From positions 1-40,884 of the forward strand of contig NZ_JYKY01000034.1 in NCBI RefSeq assembly GCF_001042985.1: a stretch of 40,884 nucleotides of DNA, given 5' to 3'. Both the position numbers and the translations under genes were made by a program. The notes beneath the pieces were generated by a model. That model did not search any database. It had not been told where the DNA came from and saw only the letters and a program-made list of their open reading frames with translations. Within the stretch, counting starts at the first letter, position 1, and each line of letters starts with the position of its first letter. Below are positions 1 to 7,839 of the stretch, piece after piece. The stretch is from Pseudomonas lundensis (lineage in GTDB: Bacteria; Pseudomonadota; Gammaproteobacteria; Pseudomonadales; Pseudomonadaceae).

Positions 1-19
1 TCTCGTCAGCGGGAGGCGA

Positions 20-47
20 ATTCTACAGCGTTACACGCTGCTGTCAA
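20..47 (-). promoter_or_regulatory. Stable-RNA (rrn-type) promoter, proximal copy
   Basis: On the minus strand there is a TTGACA -35 box (47-42), a 16-bp spacer and a TAGAAT -10 box (25-20), followed by a GC-rich discriminator (GCCTCCCGC). This is the layout of a growth-rate-controlled rRNA P1 promoter. It fires leftward out of the window, so a 16S rRNA operon probably starts just beyond base 1; a tRNA operon is the alternative. Confidence 0.75.
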
Positions 48-152
48 CACCTCATTTCCTGCTTCGATGATTTGAAGCTGGCATCGTTAAAACCGTCTAA
101 CTCATTGAAACTCAAGGAGTTTTCCGTTTCGACTGCGCCGGAAGTGGGGCGA

Positions 153-180
153 ATTATAGGCCGTTGAAATCCTGAGTCAA
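153..180 (-). promoter_or_regulatory. Stable-RNA (rrn-type) promoter, distal copy
   Basis: A second minus-strand promoter has TTGACT (180-175), a 16-bp spacer and a perfect TATAAT (158-153), followed by a CGCCCC-rich discriminator. Together with the copy at 20-47 it makes the tandem promoter pair typical of bacterial rRNA operons. The 105 bases between them hold no gene. Confidence 0.7.
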
Positions 181-318
181 GCCCCGTGTTCGCTTTAGTT
201 GTGAAAAGTTCAAAACCAATGTGCCCCCCCTCAATTGCGCACTATATTGCACAGCCTTTATAACTTGCGCATCATGCCCCTCTTAATGCTACTGCATCCC
301 TTCTCAGGCCACCCCTAT

Positions 319-1206
319 ATGACAAAGCAGACTCAACACCTTACATCAGTTCTATTACCGGTCGGCTTACTTCTGATAGCCATGGCGTCTATTCAATCTG
401 GCGCTTCGCTTGCCAAAAGCATGTTCCCGATCGTGGGCGCGCAAGGCACCACTACGCTGCGCCTGATCTTTGCCAGCCTCATCATGCTGCTCATTCTGCG
501 TCCCTGGCGAGCCAAGCTCACCGCCAAGTCCCTGAAGACTGTGATTGTTTATGGCATCGCGTTAGGCGGGATGAATTTCCTCTTCTATATGTCATTGCAA
601 ACGGTCCCACTCGGCATAGCCGTAGCACTTGAATTCACAGGTCCTTTGGCAGTCGCTATTTATGCATCCCGCAGAGCTATTGATTTCGTCTGGATTGCGC
701 TTGCGATCACGGGCCTCTTACTACTGATTCCGGTTGACGAAAGCACACATGGCATTGACTTATTAGGGGCCGGGTACGCCCTAGGGGCTGGTGTTTGCTG
801 GGCGCTCTATATCTTGTTCGGACAGAAAGCAGGGGCTGACAACGGCGTGCAGACTGCCGCACTGGGCGTGATCATTGCGGCGTTATTCATTGCACCGATC
901 GGCATCGTCCACGCAGGCGCAACGTTATTGACGCCAAGCCTGATCCCGGTGGCCATCGGTGTAGCTGTACTGTCGACAGCCCTGCCCTATACCCTGGAAA
1001 TGGTTGCGCTCACCCGCATGCCCACGCGCACATTCGGCACGCTCATGAGCATAGAACCAGCGTTTGGCGCACTGTCAGGCCTGCTGTTTCTTAATGAAGT
1101 GCTGTCGTTCGTACAGTGGATGGCCATCCTGTGCATCATCATGGCGTCAGTCGGAGCAACGTTAACCATGCGCGGCCACACAAAGCCTGTAACTAAAGCC
1201 GAATGA
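319..1206 (+). CDS. rhtA: Threonine/homoserine exporter RhtA (EamA/DMT family)
   Basis: This inner-membrane permease of the drug/metabolite transporter superfamily is expected to export threonine, homoserine and related amino acids. About ten hydrophobic segments are visible. The run VPLGIAVALEFTGPLAVA and the later STALPY and PTRTFGTLMS motifs match E. coli RhtA as I recall it. The ATG at 319 gives 295 residues, the usual family length. The frame is open back to 235 but the extra 28 residues look unrelated to the family. No strong ribosome binding site is seen before either start. The gene stands alone, divergent from the rrn-type promoters. Family assignment is confident; the substrate is inferred. 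Confidence 0.9.
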   Translation: MTKQTQHLTSVLLPVGLLLIAMASIQSGASLAKSMFPIVGAQGTTTLRLIFASLIMLLILRPWRAKLTAKSLKTVIVYGIALGGMNFLFYMSLQTVPLGIAVALEFTGPLAVAIYASRRAIDFVWIALAITGLLLLIPVDESTHGIDLLGAGYALGAGVCWALYILFGQKAGADNGVQTAALGVIIAALFIAPIGIVHAGATLLTPSLIPVAIGVAVLSTALPYTLEMVALTRMPTRTFGTLMSIEPAFGALSGLLFLNEVLSFVQWMAILCIIMASVGATLTMRGHTKPVTKAE

Positions 1207-1229
1207 CAGTCCATCGCTATAAGCTCTGG

Positions 1230-1277
1230 CAATTGACTCTCATTTGAGCGATGTTTAATCACCGTGAGAGTCAATTG
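1230..1277. repeat. Perfect 13-bp inverted repeat between rhtA and the lipoprotein gene
   Basis: The arm CAATTGACTCTCA (1230-1242) is repeated exactly in inverse (1265-1277) around a 22-base loop. No T-run follows, so it is not a standard intrinsic terminator. Both arms contain TTGACT, a -35-like hexamer, reading toward each other. It could be an operator, a rhtA 3'-end stem or a mobile remnant; the sequence alone does not decide. Confidence 0.6.
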
Positions 1278-1370
1278 GGGCGGTTCAAGACAAGGAGATC
1301 TATAAATAGCCACGGGCAAGGCAGTTCGGCACCCACCTCCGCAACCCGACGCTAACGCTTAAGGACAGGA

Positions 1371-1652
1371 ATGAAACGCTTTTTGATAGGTTTGACAGCA
1401 TTGGCACTCGCAGGCTGTGCGGCAACCTCAGAAACCACTGTGAAACACGGCAAACGAGGGATGCATATCAACTGCTCAGGATTGTCTTCATCGTGGGACA
1501 AATGTTATGCCGAGGCTGCGCGATCCTGTGGCGAAAAAGGGTTTCGAACCCTCGCAAAATCAGGCGACTCCGCCGAAGAGCCGGGAGATTATCCCTTCGG
1601 CTTGAACCCGGCAGGTTACACCAGCCGAAGCCTGATCATCATCTGCAAGTAA
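1371..1652 (+). CDS. Small putative lipoprotein, unknown function
   Basis: This is a 93-residue protein with a basic, hydrophobic signal peptide ending in the lipobox LALAGC, so Cys16 should be lipidated and the mature protein anchored to a membrane. The mature part has four further cysteines (near residues 35, 45, 52 and 92), which suggests disulfides in the periplasm. An AGGA ribosome binding site lies 7 bases before the ATG. The gene is followed by a good hairpin terminator. I do not recognise the family or a function. Confidence 0.75.
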   Translation: MKRFLIGLTALALAGCAATSETTVKHGKRGMHINCSGLSSSWDKCYAEAARSCGEKGFRTLAKSGDSAEEPGDYPFGLNPAGYTSRSLIIICK

Positions 1653-1668
1653 AACAGCCATAAAAGTC

Positions 1669-1702
1669 AGCCACGCAACCCTCTGAAATTGATTGCGTGG
1701 CT
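1669..1702. terminator. Rho-independent terminator, probably bidirectional
   Basis: A 10-bp perfect stem AGCCACGCAA / TTGCGTGGCT encloses a 14-base loop and is followed by TTCTTGTT on the plus strand. It sits between the convergent ends of the lipoprotein gene and the aminopeptidase gene. The minus-strand exit also meets a short T-run (CTTTTA). Confidence 0.75.
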
Positions 1703-1708
1703 TTCTTG

Positions 1709-3532
1709 TTATGACCGCGTGTTGACTACAGGCTCAGTGCACGTGTTCAGCCAGGCCAGCGCATCGCCTGCCAGCAACGGCGACAAGCGCTCACGAACGT
1801 GCGCGTGATAGCCATTGAGCCAATCCACCTCTTCGCACGTTAATAGCTCAACTTGAAGACAGCGCGTGTCAATCGGACACAACGTAAGCGTTTCAAACTT
1901 CAAGAACGTGCCAAATTCTGACGTCCCCGCTTCTTGATTCAAAACCAGGTTTTCAATTCGCACTCCCCAGCGACCCGGCCTGTATGTACCGGGTTCTATA
2001 GAGGTAATCATTCCCGGCAGCATGGCCGTATGCGGCGCAGTTGCGGCCTGATAGGCAATCACTTGTGGGCCTTCATGCACGTTCAGAAAGTAACCGACCC
2101 CATGTCCGGTACCGTGCCCGTAATCGACGTTATCCGCCCAGAGGGGTGCGCGCGCGATCGAGTCCAGCAAAGGAGACAAAATACCTTTCGGAAAACGGGC
2201 CCTGGACAATGCAATCACACCTTTGAGCACGCGGGTGCAGTCCTGTTTTTGTTCAGCACTGACCTCCCCCACCGGCACCATCCGCGTGATATCCGTTGTG
2301 CCACCCAGATACTGCCCACCCGAGTCAATCAGGAGCAGGCCATTACCCTCGATCACAGCATGTTCCTGCTCGGTCGCATGGTAATGAGGCATCGCACCAT
2401 TTGCGTTAAATGCCGCAATGGTATTGAAGCTCAATGACACAAAACCCGGACGACGTGCCCGGGCAGCCGTCAATCGTTCATCAATGGTCAGTTCGGTAAT
2501 ACGCTCGCGGCCCCAAGCGGACTCCAGCCACGCAAAGAACTCGCACAACGCAGCGCCGTCCTGCTCCATTGCCTGACGGATGTGAACGGCATCTTCGGGC
2601 TTCTTTTGGGCTTTAGCTAACGTTGTAGGGTTTATGCCTTCAACCAGCCTGACCTCCTTGTTTACATTGGCAATCAGCCCACATGTGACACGCGCAGGAT
2701 CCAGCAGCAAACGGGTCGATGCTGGCAAGGCCGCCAAGGCGTCTGCGATCTCGCTGTAATCACGCAGCACTACGCCCTCACGCTGCAAAGTACGCTTGAG
2801 TTCGGCACCGACCTTGTTCAGATCGACAAACAAAGAGGCTTGTGTGTGTTCAATCAATGCAAACGAGAGGAATACAGGATTAAAGGAAACGTCCGAACCG
2901 CGAAGATTAAAAAGCCAGGCGATATCGTCCAACGTAGCAATAAAGTGCGCATCGGCCTGACGCTGTTGCAGCGTTTCTCGCAATTGCGCGAGCTTTTCTC
3001 CACGGCTCACAGTGGCCTGTGGCGCTCCATGTTCGTACAACGGCTGAACAGGGAGCGAGGGACGCCCCTCCCACACCAGCCCCAACACGTCGATATCGGT
3101 ACGCAATTGCGCACCCCGCTCTTTCAACCTGTTTTCCAGTGTGCGGGAAGACGCCAAGGCCAGCACTGAACCGTCCACCGCGACGGTTTCACCTTCAGGG
3201 GTTTGCTCGGCCAGCCATTCAAGCGGGCCAGGTTGCCCGGGCATCAGCTTGACCAATTCGATGCCGCTGCCCGCTAGCTCTTTGGCCGCCTGTTCCCAGT
3301 AGCGGCTATCGGCCCACACACCCGCAAAGGTCGGCGTCACGATCAACGTACCGACTGACCCCTGAAAACCCGATAACCACTGCCGGCCTTGCCAATACGC
3401 AGGCAAATACTCTGATAGATGAGGATCGGCGGAAGGCACCAGCAACGCATGGACGCCATGCTCGCTCATGACTGACCGGACCCGCGCCAGGCGCTGCACA
3501 ACCGATCCTTGATTCAACAACTGAGTACTCAT
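1709..3532 (-). CDS. Aminopeptidase P family protein (Xaa-Pro aminopeptidase, M24B)
   Basis: This is a predicted cytosolic dinuclear-metal peptidase that removes an N-terminal residue preceding proline. At 607 residues it belongs to the long, three-domain form: two creatinase-like N-terminal domains and a C-terminal pita-bread catalytic domain. The metal-binding signature is complete: Asp in LLIDSGG and in TTDITRM, His in GHGTGHGVG, Glu in SIEPG and Glu in RIENL. The ATG at 3532 is preceded by a GAGAGGA-like site. The gene is monocistronic, with cysteine desulfurase upstream on the same strand after about 56 bases. It ends within the tail of the terminator at 1669-1702. Peptide turnover, including peptides from the medium, is the likely role. 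Confidence 0.9.
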   Translation of the reverse strand: MSTQLLNQGSVVQRLARVRSVMSEHGVHALLVPSADPHLSEYLPAYWQGRQWLSGFQGSVGTLIVTPTFAGVWADSRYWEQAAKELAGSGIELVKLMPGQPGPLEWLAEQTPEGETVAVDGSVLALASSRTLENRLKERGAQLRTDIDVLGLVWEGRPSLPVQPLYEHGAPQATVSRGEKLAQLRETLQQRQADAHFIATLDDIAWLFNLRGSDVSFNPVFLSFALIEHTQASLFVDLNKVGAELKRTLQREGVVLRDYSEIADALAALPASTRLLLDPARVTCGLIANVNKEVRLVEGINPTTLAKAQKKPEDAVHIRQAMEQDGAALCEFFAWLESAWGRERITELTIDERLTAARARRPGFVSLSFNTIAAFNANGAMPHYHATEQEHAVIEGNGLLLIDSGGQYLGGTTDITRMVPVGEVSAEQKQDCTRVLKGVIALSRARFPKGILSPLLDSIARAPLWADNVDYGHGTGHGVGYFLNVHEGPQVIAYQAATAPHTAMLPGMITSIEPGTYRPGRWGVRIENLVLNQEAGTSEFGTFLKFETLTLCPIDTRCLQVELLTCEEVDWLNGYHAHVRERLSPLLAGDALAWLNTCTEPVVNTRS

Positions 3533-3588
3533 CCTCTCTCCTGCAGGCCAATGGTCATTGTTATGAAGCCCTGATCATGAATCAGCAA

Positions 3589-4758
3589 CTAAGGTTGAGC
3601 AACTGCCCAAAACGGCGTGGCGACTTGTGTTGCCGCGTGAATAGCGCTGGCCAGCGCATCAACGTCTTCTTCAGATGTAAAGCGTCCAAAACTCAAGCGA
3701 AGGGTGCGTGATGCTTCTTCTGCACTCAGGCCCAAGGCGAGCAGTACATGGGACGGGGCATGACTGGCCGAATTACACGCCGACGTGGCCGAGTACGCTA
3801 CATCAGCCGCCAGCACCGCACTGTCGAAGTTGCCCTCAACGAAAGTCAGACTCAGCGTGTGAGGAATCCGATGCGTCTGACAACCGTTACACCGCAAACC
3901 GGCAATACCGGCCAGTTGATCCAGTAAACGCTCACGTAAGCGGCAGATATGCGCCAGCTCTTCACTAAACTGCTGCTCGGCCAGCTCAAACGCCGCGCCC
4001 ATACCTGCAATTTGGTGTGTGGCCAACGTACCGGAGCGCAGACCCAGCTCATGCCCCCCGCCATGCATCTGCGCCTGCAGCCGCTCCTGAGCCCGTGGGC
4101 CAACATACAAAGCGCCAATTCCTTTAGGCCCGTAAATCTTGTGCCCAGAAAAGGACATCAAATCCACCGGCCAACTGCCGAGATCAATGGCCATCTTTCC
4201 TGCGCCTTGTGCGGCATCCACGTGGAAAAGGGCTCCATGCTCGCGCACCCGCTGCCCGATGGACTGGATATCGTTGACTGTTCCCAGTTCGTTGTTCACC
4301 AGCATCAACGAAACCAGCAAGGTATCTTCGCGCAACGCATCCCGGACTTGCTGCACACTGATCAGCCCGTTGACGTCCGGCTTCAGCCAGGTCACATCAA
4401 AGCCTGATTGCTGCAAAAACAACGCGGTGTCCAAGACGGCCTTGTGCTCGATCTGGCTGGTAATGATATGTCCACGGGTCAAGCCACTGCCTGATGCCAC
4501 CCCCTTGAGCGCCAGGTTGTTGGACTCCGTGGCCCCGGATGTCCAGACAATCTGTGAGGGCATGGCTCCAACCAACCGGGCAACTTGCGCCCGGGCCTGC
4601 TCAACCACAGCACGCGCTTGCCGACCAAACACGTGTGAACTGGAAGCCGGGTTCCCGAAGTTACCCTCGAAACCGAGGCAATCCACCATCACCTGAATGA
4701 CGCGAGGATCGGCAGGTGTGGTGGCAGCGTAATCGAAATAAAGAGGTCGTTTGTCCAT
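3589..4758 (-). CDS. Cysteine desulfurase, IscS/NifS type (stand-alone copy)
   Basis: This PLP enzyme converts L-cysteine to alanine and an enzyme-bound persulfide. From the ATG at 4758 it has 389 residues. The expected residues are present: DYAATTP near the start, His105, Asp181 and Gln184 that hold the cofactor, the PLP lysine Lys207 in SFSGHKIYG, and the sulfur-accepting Cys328 in ATSACNS, where IscS has SGSAC. An in-frame GTG three codons upstream (4767) is a possible start, but the ATG fits IscS better. No isc or suf genes are adjacent, so this is probably a second desulfurase serving another sulfur acceptor. The upstream gap is AT-rich and may carry sulfur control. Confidence 0.88.
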   Translation of the reverse strand: MDKRPLYFDYAATTPADPRVIQVMVDCLGFEGNFGNPASSSHVFGRQARAVVEQARAQVARLVGAMPSQIVWTSGATESNNLALKGVASGSGLTRGHIITSQIEHKAVLDTALFLQQSGFDVTWLKPDVNGLISVQQVRDALREDTLLVSLMLVNNELGTVNDIQSIGQRVREHGALFHVDAAQGAGKMAIDLGSWPVDLMSFSGHKIYGPKGIGALYVGPRAQERLQAQMHGGGHELGLRSGTLATHQIAGMGAAFELAEQQFSEELAHICRLRERLLDQLAGIAGLRCNGCQTHRIPHTLSLTFVEGNFDSAVLAADVAYSATSACNSASHAPSHVLLALGLSAEEASRTLRLSFGRFTSEEDVDALASAIHAATQVATPFWAVAQP

Positions 4759-4965
4759 TGTGAACACTCACTGATCGAATTCCGGCATCAGGCATTGCTT
4801 GATAACAGAAGCGGGAGGCAAACAGGTTCAGGGGCCTTTACAACTACCCTACCGAAGCCTGCGAAAAAAGAGCCGCGCACAAGAAAAGCCGTAGGAGCAT
4901 TCCCAAATTCTGATCTTGCACCGCAATGGCCTTAATAAAGCGCCAGAACACCGATCAAGCGCAAG

Positions 4966-5022
4966 TCTTATATGCAATACGGATATATAAATATGGAATT
5001 AGATAGATTTAAGGAATATAAA
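4966..5022. promoter_or_regulatory. AT-rich block, possible sulfur-regulated control region
   Basis: A run of 57 bases is far richer in A and T than its surroundings, with elements such as TTATATG, ATATATAAATAT and AAGGAATATAAA. Promoters of sulfur-starvation genes in pseudomonads often carry AT-rich CysB-type sites of this look. Its position between a cysteine desulfurase and a sulfite-exporter-type permease fits that idea, but no strict CysB consensus exists to test by eye. Confidence 0.3.
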
Positions 5023-5069
5023 CCCTCGCCTTTCAAGCTGACTCCGACTGACCGGTGAAAGTCTGCGCC

Positions 5070-5207
5070 TCAAGCAATGGCAGCGTCGGGGTCATTGGGG
5101 GAAACCGGCAATAACACTTGCACCGGCTGCAGGGCCGCGCGGTTTGTTTTCCCTGACCAATTGCTGAACACCTGTTGACCCAGCAGCACGTGGCAAATCG
5201 TCGACAT
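5070..5207 (-). CDS. Possible 45-residue ORF, unrecognised
   Basis: This short ORF begins with ATG at 5207 (MSTICHVLLGQQVFSNW) and ends in TGA. The ribosome binding site is weak (an AGGG some 13 bases upstream). The composition is plausible for a protein (QPVQVLLPVSPNDPD near the end) but no motif is recognised. It may be a chance ORF or a gene remnant. Confidence 0.2.
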   Translation of the reverse strand: MSTICHVLLGQQVFSNWSGKTNRAALQPVQVLLPVSPNDPDAAIA

Positions 5208-5294
5208 GCCTGTCGCCGCCCTGTCGGGTTATGGGTAAGATGATGCCCTTCCCGCGCACCTGCGCCGTACGTCCCGCCGAATTAAGTCGATCCC

Positions 5295-6074
5295 ATGCCT
5301 TTTGAACTCAGCGTAGATTTGACCACCCTCGCCATTCTGGCTGCCGTGGCCTTTGTGGCCGGCTTCATCGATGCCATCGCCGGCGGTGGTGGCCTGCTCA
5401 CCACGCCTGCATTGCTCACCGCAGGGTTGCCGCCGCACCTGGTACTGGGCACCAACAAGCTCAGCTCGACCTTCGGCGCCGCCACTGCCAGCTTCACCTT
5501 TTACCGACGCAAGCTGTTTCACCCACGGGAGTGGAAACTGGCGATTTTCGGCACGTTGGCGGGCGCCCTGATTGGCGCCATCGTCGCGCACTACATGCCT
5601 GCCGAATGGCTTAATAAAATGCTGCCGGTGATTGTTTTTGCGTGCGGGTTGTACCTTTTATTCGGTGGCACGCCCAAAACCCCGATCGACAACGATGCTC
5701 CGATCAAAAAGAAGTGGCAGTTGCCTCAAGGTTTCAGTCTCGGGTTCTACGACGGCGTTGCAGGGCCTGGAACGGGGGCCTTCTGGACCGTCAGCAGCAT
5801 GCTGCTTTATCCCATCGATCTGGTGAAAGCCAGCGGGGTAGCGCGCAGCATGAACTTCGTGAGCAATATTGCAGCCCTGTCGGTGTTCATCTTTTCCGGG
5901 CATGTGGACTGGATCATTGGCCTGAGCATGGGCCTGGCAGTCATGGTCGGCGCCTTCTTTGGCGCCCGCAGCGCAATCAGCGGCGGGGCCAAATTCATTC
6001 GTCCGGTATTCATCACCGTGGTATTGGGGCTGACTGTACGCCTAGCCTGGCAACACTGGTTCGGCCAGGCCTAA
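5295..6074 (+). CDS. TSUP (TauE/SafE) family inner-membrane permease
   Basis: This 259-residue protein has about eight hydrophobic segments and the duplicated family signature: GFIDAIAGGGG in the N-terminal half with LGTNKLSS just after, and GFYDGVAGPGTG in the C-terminal half. It resembles E. coli YfcA. TSUP proteins move sulfite, sulfonates or other organic anions; the substrate here is unknown. The cysteine desulfurase on the other side of the gap makes a sulfur compound reasonable. Its last 33 bases overlap the convergent end of nudC, an unusual arrangement. Confidence 0.88.
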   Translation: MPFELSVDLTTLAILAAVAFVAGFIDAIAGGGGLLTTPALLTAGLPPHLVLGTNKLSSTFGAATASFTFYRRKLFHPREWKLAIFGTLAGALIGAIVAHYMPAEWLNKMLPVIVFACGLYLLFGGTPKTPIDNDAPIKKKWQLPQGFSLGFYDGVAGPGTGAFWTVSSMLLYPIDLVKASGVARSMNFVSNIAALSVFIFSGHVDWIIGLSMGLAVMVGAFFGARSAISGGAKFIRPVFITVVLGLTVRLAWQHWFGQA

Positions 6075-6872
6075 ACGGCGCGCCACGTACAGGTCGATGA
6101 GATAACGCGCAATCGAGCGCGACGCCGGCAACGGCGGCAGGTGATGCACATTAAACCATTGCGCATCCTCAATCTCATCGGGCTGCGGCACGATCTCCCC
6201 GCCGGCATACTCCGCATGAAAACCCAACATCATGGAGTGCGGGAACGGCCAGCACTGGCTGCCCACATACTGGATGTTCTTGACCTCAAGCTGCACTTCT
6301 TCGCGCACCTCGCGGATCAGGCACTCCTCCGCCGACTCCCCCGGCTCGGCAAACCCCGCCAATGTGCTGTAGACACCAGGGACAAAGCGCGGGGACCGCG
6401 CCAACAACACCTCATCTCCTCGGGTGATCAGCACGATCATGCTCGGTGAAATACGCGGATAACTGCGCAAATCGCAAGGCGAGCAGTACATCGCCCGCTC
6501 CCCGGGCACTTGAGTCATCGCCCGGCCGCAACGCCCGCAGAACCGATGCTCGCGCGCCCACGTCGCAATCTGAGCGGCATAGCCCAACACCTTGTACAGC
6601 GTGTGATCGCCTTCCAGCATAAAGGCGCGCAACCCTTGGCAGCGACAGCCTTCCACCTCCACCGCGCGCTCCAGCTCCAGCACATACACCGGCTCGCCAT
6701 CCAGATAACCGATCCCGTGTTCAGCCATCACCGGTAACGACTGTGAAGCCAGCCATTCACGCGAAAACAGCGGCCCATCATCGTTAACCAGAAAGCCCTC
6801 CGGGCTGCGCGCCACGGCACGGCCGCCCGAAAGGTTGGTGTCCAGTACTGCGGTGGTCCAACGCGGTGTCAT
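6042..6872 (-). CDS. nudC: NAD(+) diphosphatase / RNA deNADding enzyme NudC
   Basis: This Nudix hydrolase splits NADH to NMNH and AMP and removes NAD caps from RNA. The protein has 276 residues. A zinc ribbon is formed by Cys112, Cys115, Cys130 and Cys133. The Nudix box runs from about residue 173 to 195 (GFAEPGES, then REVREE). The NudC-specific tail motif appears as SQCWPFPHS (205-213), with Cys where SQPWPFPxS has Pro. The ATG at 6872 has AAGGA nine bases upstream. The crotonase gene lies 42 bases upstream on the same strand, so the two may be cotranscribed. Confidence 0.93.
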   Translation of the reverse strand: MTPRWTTAVLDTNLSGGRAVARSPEGFLVNDDGPLFSREWLASQSLPVMAEHGIGYLDGEPVYVLELERAVEVEGCRCQGLRAFMLEGDHTLYKVLGYAAQIATWAREHRFCGRCGRAMTQVPGERAMYCSPCDLRSYPRISPSMIVLITRGDEVLLARSPRFVPGVYSTLAGFAEPGESAEECLIREVREEVQLEVKNIQYVGSQCWPFPHSMMLGFHAEYAGGEIVPQPDEIEDAQWFNVHHLPPLPASRSIARYLIDLYVARRLGLAEPVLPG

Positions 6873-6914
6873 ACAAAGTCCTTGTCAGGGTTAAACGCTG
6901 ACGCCGCGCAGGCG

Positions 6915-7727
6915 TCAGTCGAGAAATTGCGGGGTGTTCTTGGTCATGTGCGCCGTCATCGCGACGCGCAAATCAGCGGATTGCAGCATGGCTGCGTTCC
7001 AGGTAGCCACGTACTCCAGGCCGTCGTCCACCCGGTGATCGCGCATGTAACCGATCATCTGCTTGGTGCCACCAATCGCAATAGGCGACTTGCCGGCAAT
7101 CTCACGTGCGATCCCCATAACGCCTGCAAGCAGCGCCTCATGGTCGGGGTAAACACGGTTGACCAGCCCGATGGCGCGCGCTTCTTCGGCACCGACCATA
7201 CGCCCGGTGTAGGCCATTTCGCGGAGCATGCCATCGCCAATGATGCGCGGCAAACGCTGGAGAGTACCCACGTCGGCGGCCATGCCCATGTCGATTTCCT
7301 TGATCGAGAACTGCGCGTCTTCTGCGGCATATCGCATGTCACACGCGGCAATCAGATCAATCGCACCGCCCAGACAGTAACCTTGAACCGCCGCCAGTAC
7401 AGGCTTACGGCAGCGATCCACGGCATTGAAAGAGTCTTGCATCTGCAAAATCTTGCGCCGCAACAAGCGCGCATTGCGCCCTACATCCTTGCCCATTTCG
7501 TTGGCGACCGAGGCCAGCAACATGAGGTCGATACCCGCCGAGAAATGCTTACCGGCACCGCTGATGACCACTGCCCGCACGGCATCGGTCTCGTCGATCC
7601 AGCGGAAAATATCGATGATCTCAGTCCAGAACGCCGCATTCATCGCATTGACCTTTTCCGGTCGATTGATCCGCACGTGAGCAATATTGCCGTCTAACTC
7701 AACCTCAAACGCCTGGTACTGAGACAT
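6915..7727 (-). CDS. Crotonase family, delta(3,5)-delta(2,4)-dienoyl-CoA isomerase-like
   Basis: This is a crotonase-fold enzyme of 270 residues. The oxyanion-hole segments are HFSAGIDL and GYCLGGAIDL. The centre of the protein (DLIAACDMRYAAEDAQF, then IKEIDMGMAADVGTLQRLP) strongly resembles eukaryotic ECH1 dienoyl-CoA isomerase. It carries the three acidic residues expected for that activity: Asp in GAIDLI, Glu in IKEID and Asp in AADVG. A role in beta-oxidation of unsaturated fatty acids with odd-numbered double bonds is inferred. The ATG at 7727 has AAGGA about nine bases upstream; a GTG one codon earlier is less likely. nudC follows after 42 bases. Confidence 0.87.
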   Translation of the reverse strand: MSQYQAFEVELDGNIAHVRINRPEKVNAMNAAFWTEIIDIFRWIDETDAVRAVVISGAGKHFSAGIDLMLLASVANEMGKDVGRNARLLRRKILQMQDSFNAVDRCRKPVLAAVQGYCLGGAIDLIAACDMRYAAEDAQFSIKEIDMGMAADVGTLQRLPRIIGDGMLREMAYTGRMVGAEEARAIGLVNRVYPDHEALLAGVMGIAREIAGKSPIAIGGTKQMIGYMRDHRVDDGLEYVATWNAAMLQSADLRVAMTAHMTKNTPQFLD

Positions 7728-7839
7728 CACCTGAATCCTTTGTTAAGTGCCGTTGCCGGCCATAAGCCAAGGACTATAACAAGCCGCAAACCACGCTAGC
7801 AGGCCGCGATCCTGCCAAACGCCGGACAAAATGACTTAC

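Larger units (their letters stand above)
4759..5294. other. Intergenic gap between cysteine desulfurase and the TSUP permease
   Basis: About 535 bases lie between divergent genes. The gap holds an unusually AT-rich block (4966-5022) and one weak minus-strand ORF (5070-5207). Otherwise no gene, RNA or convincing terminator is visible. Confidence 0.6.
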
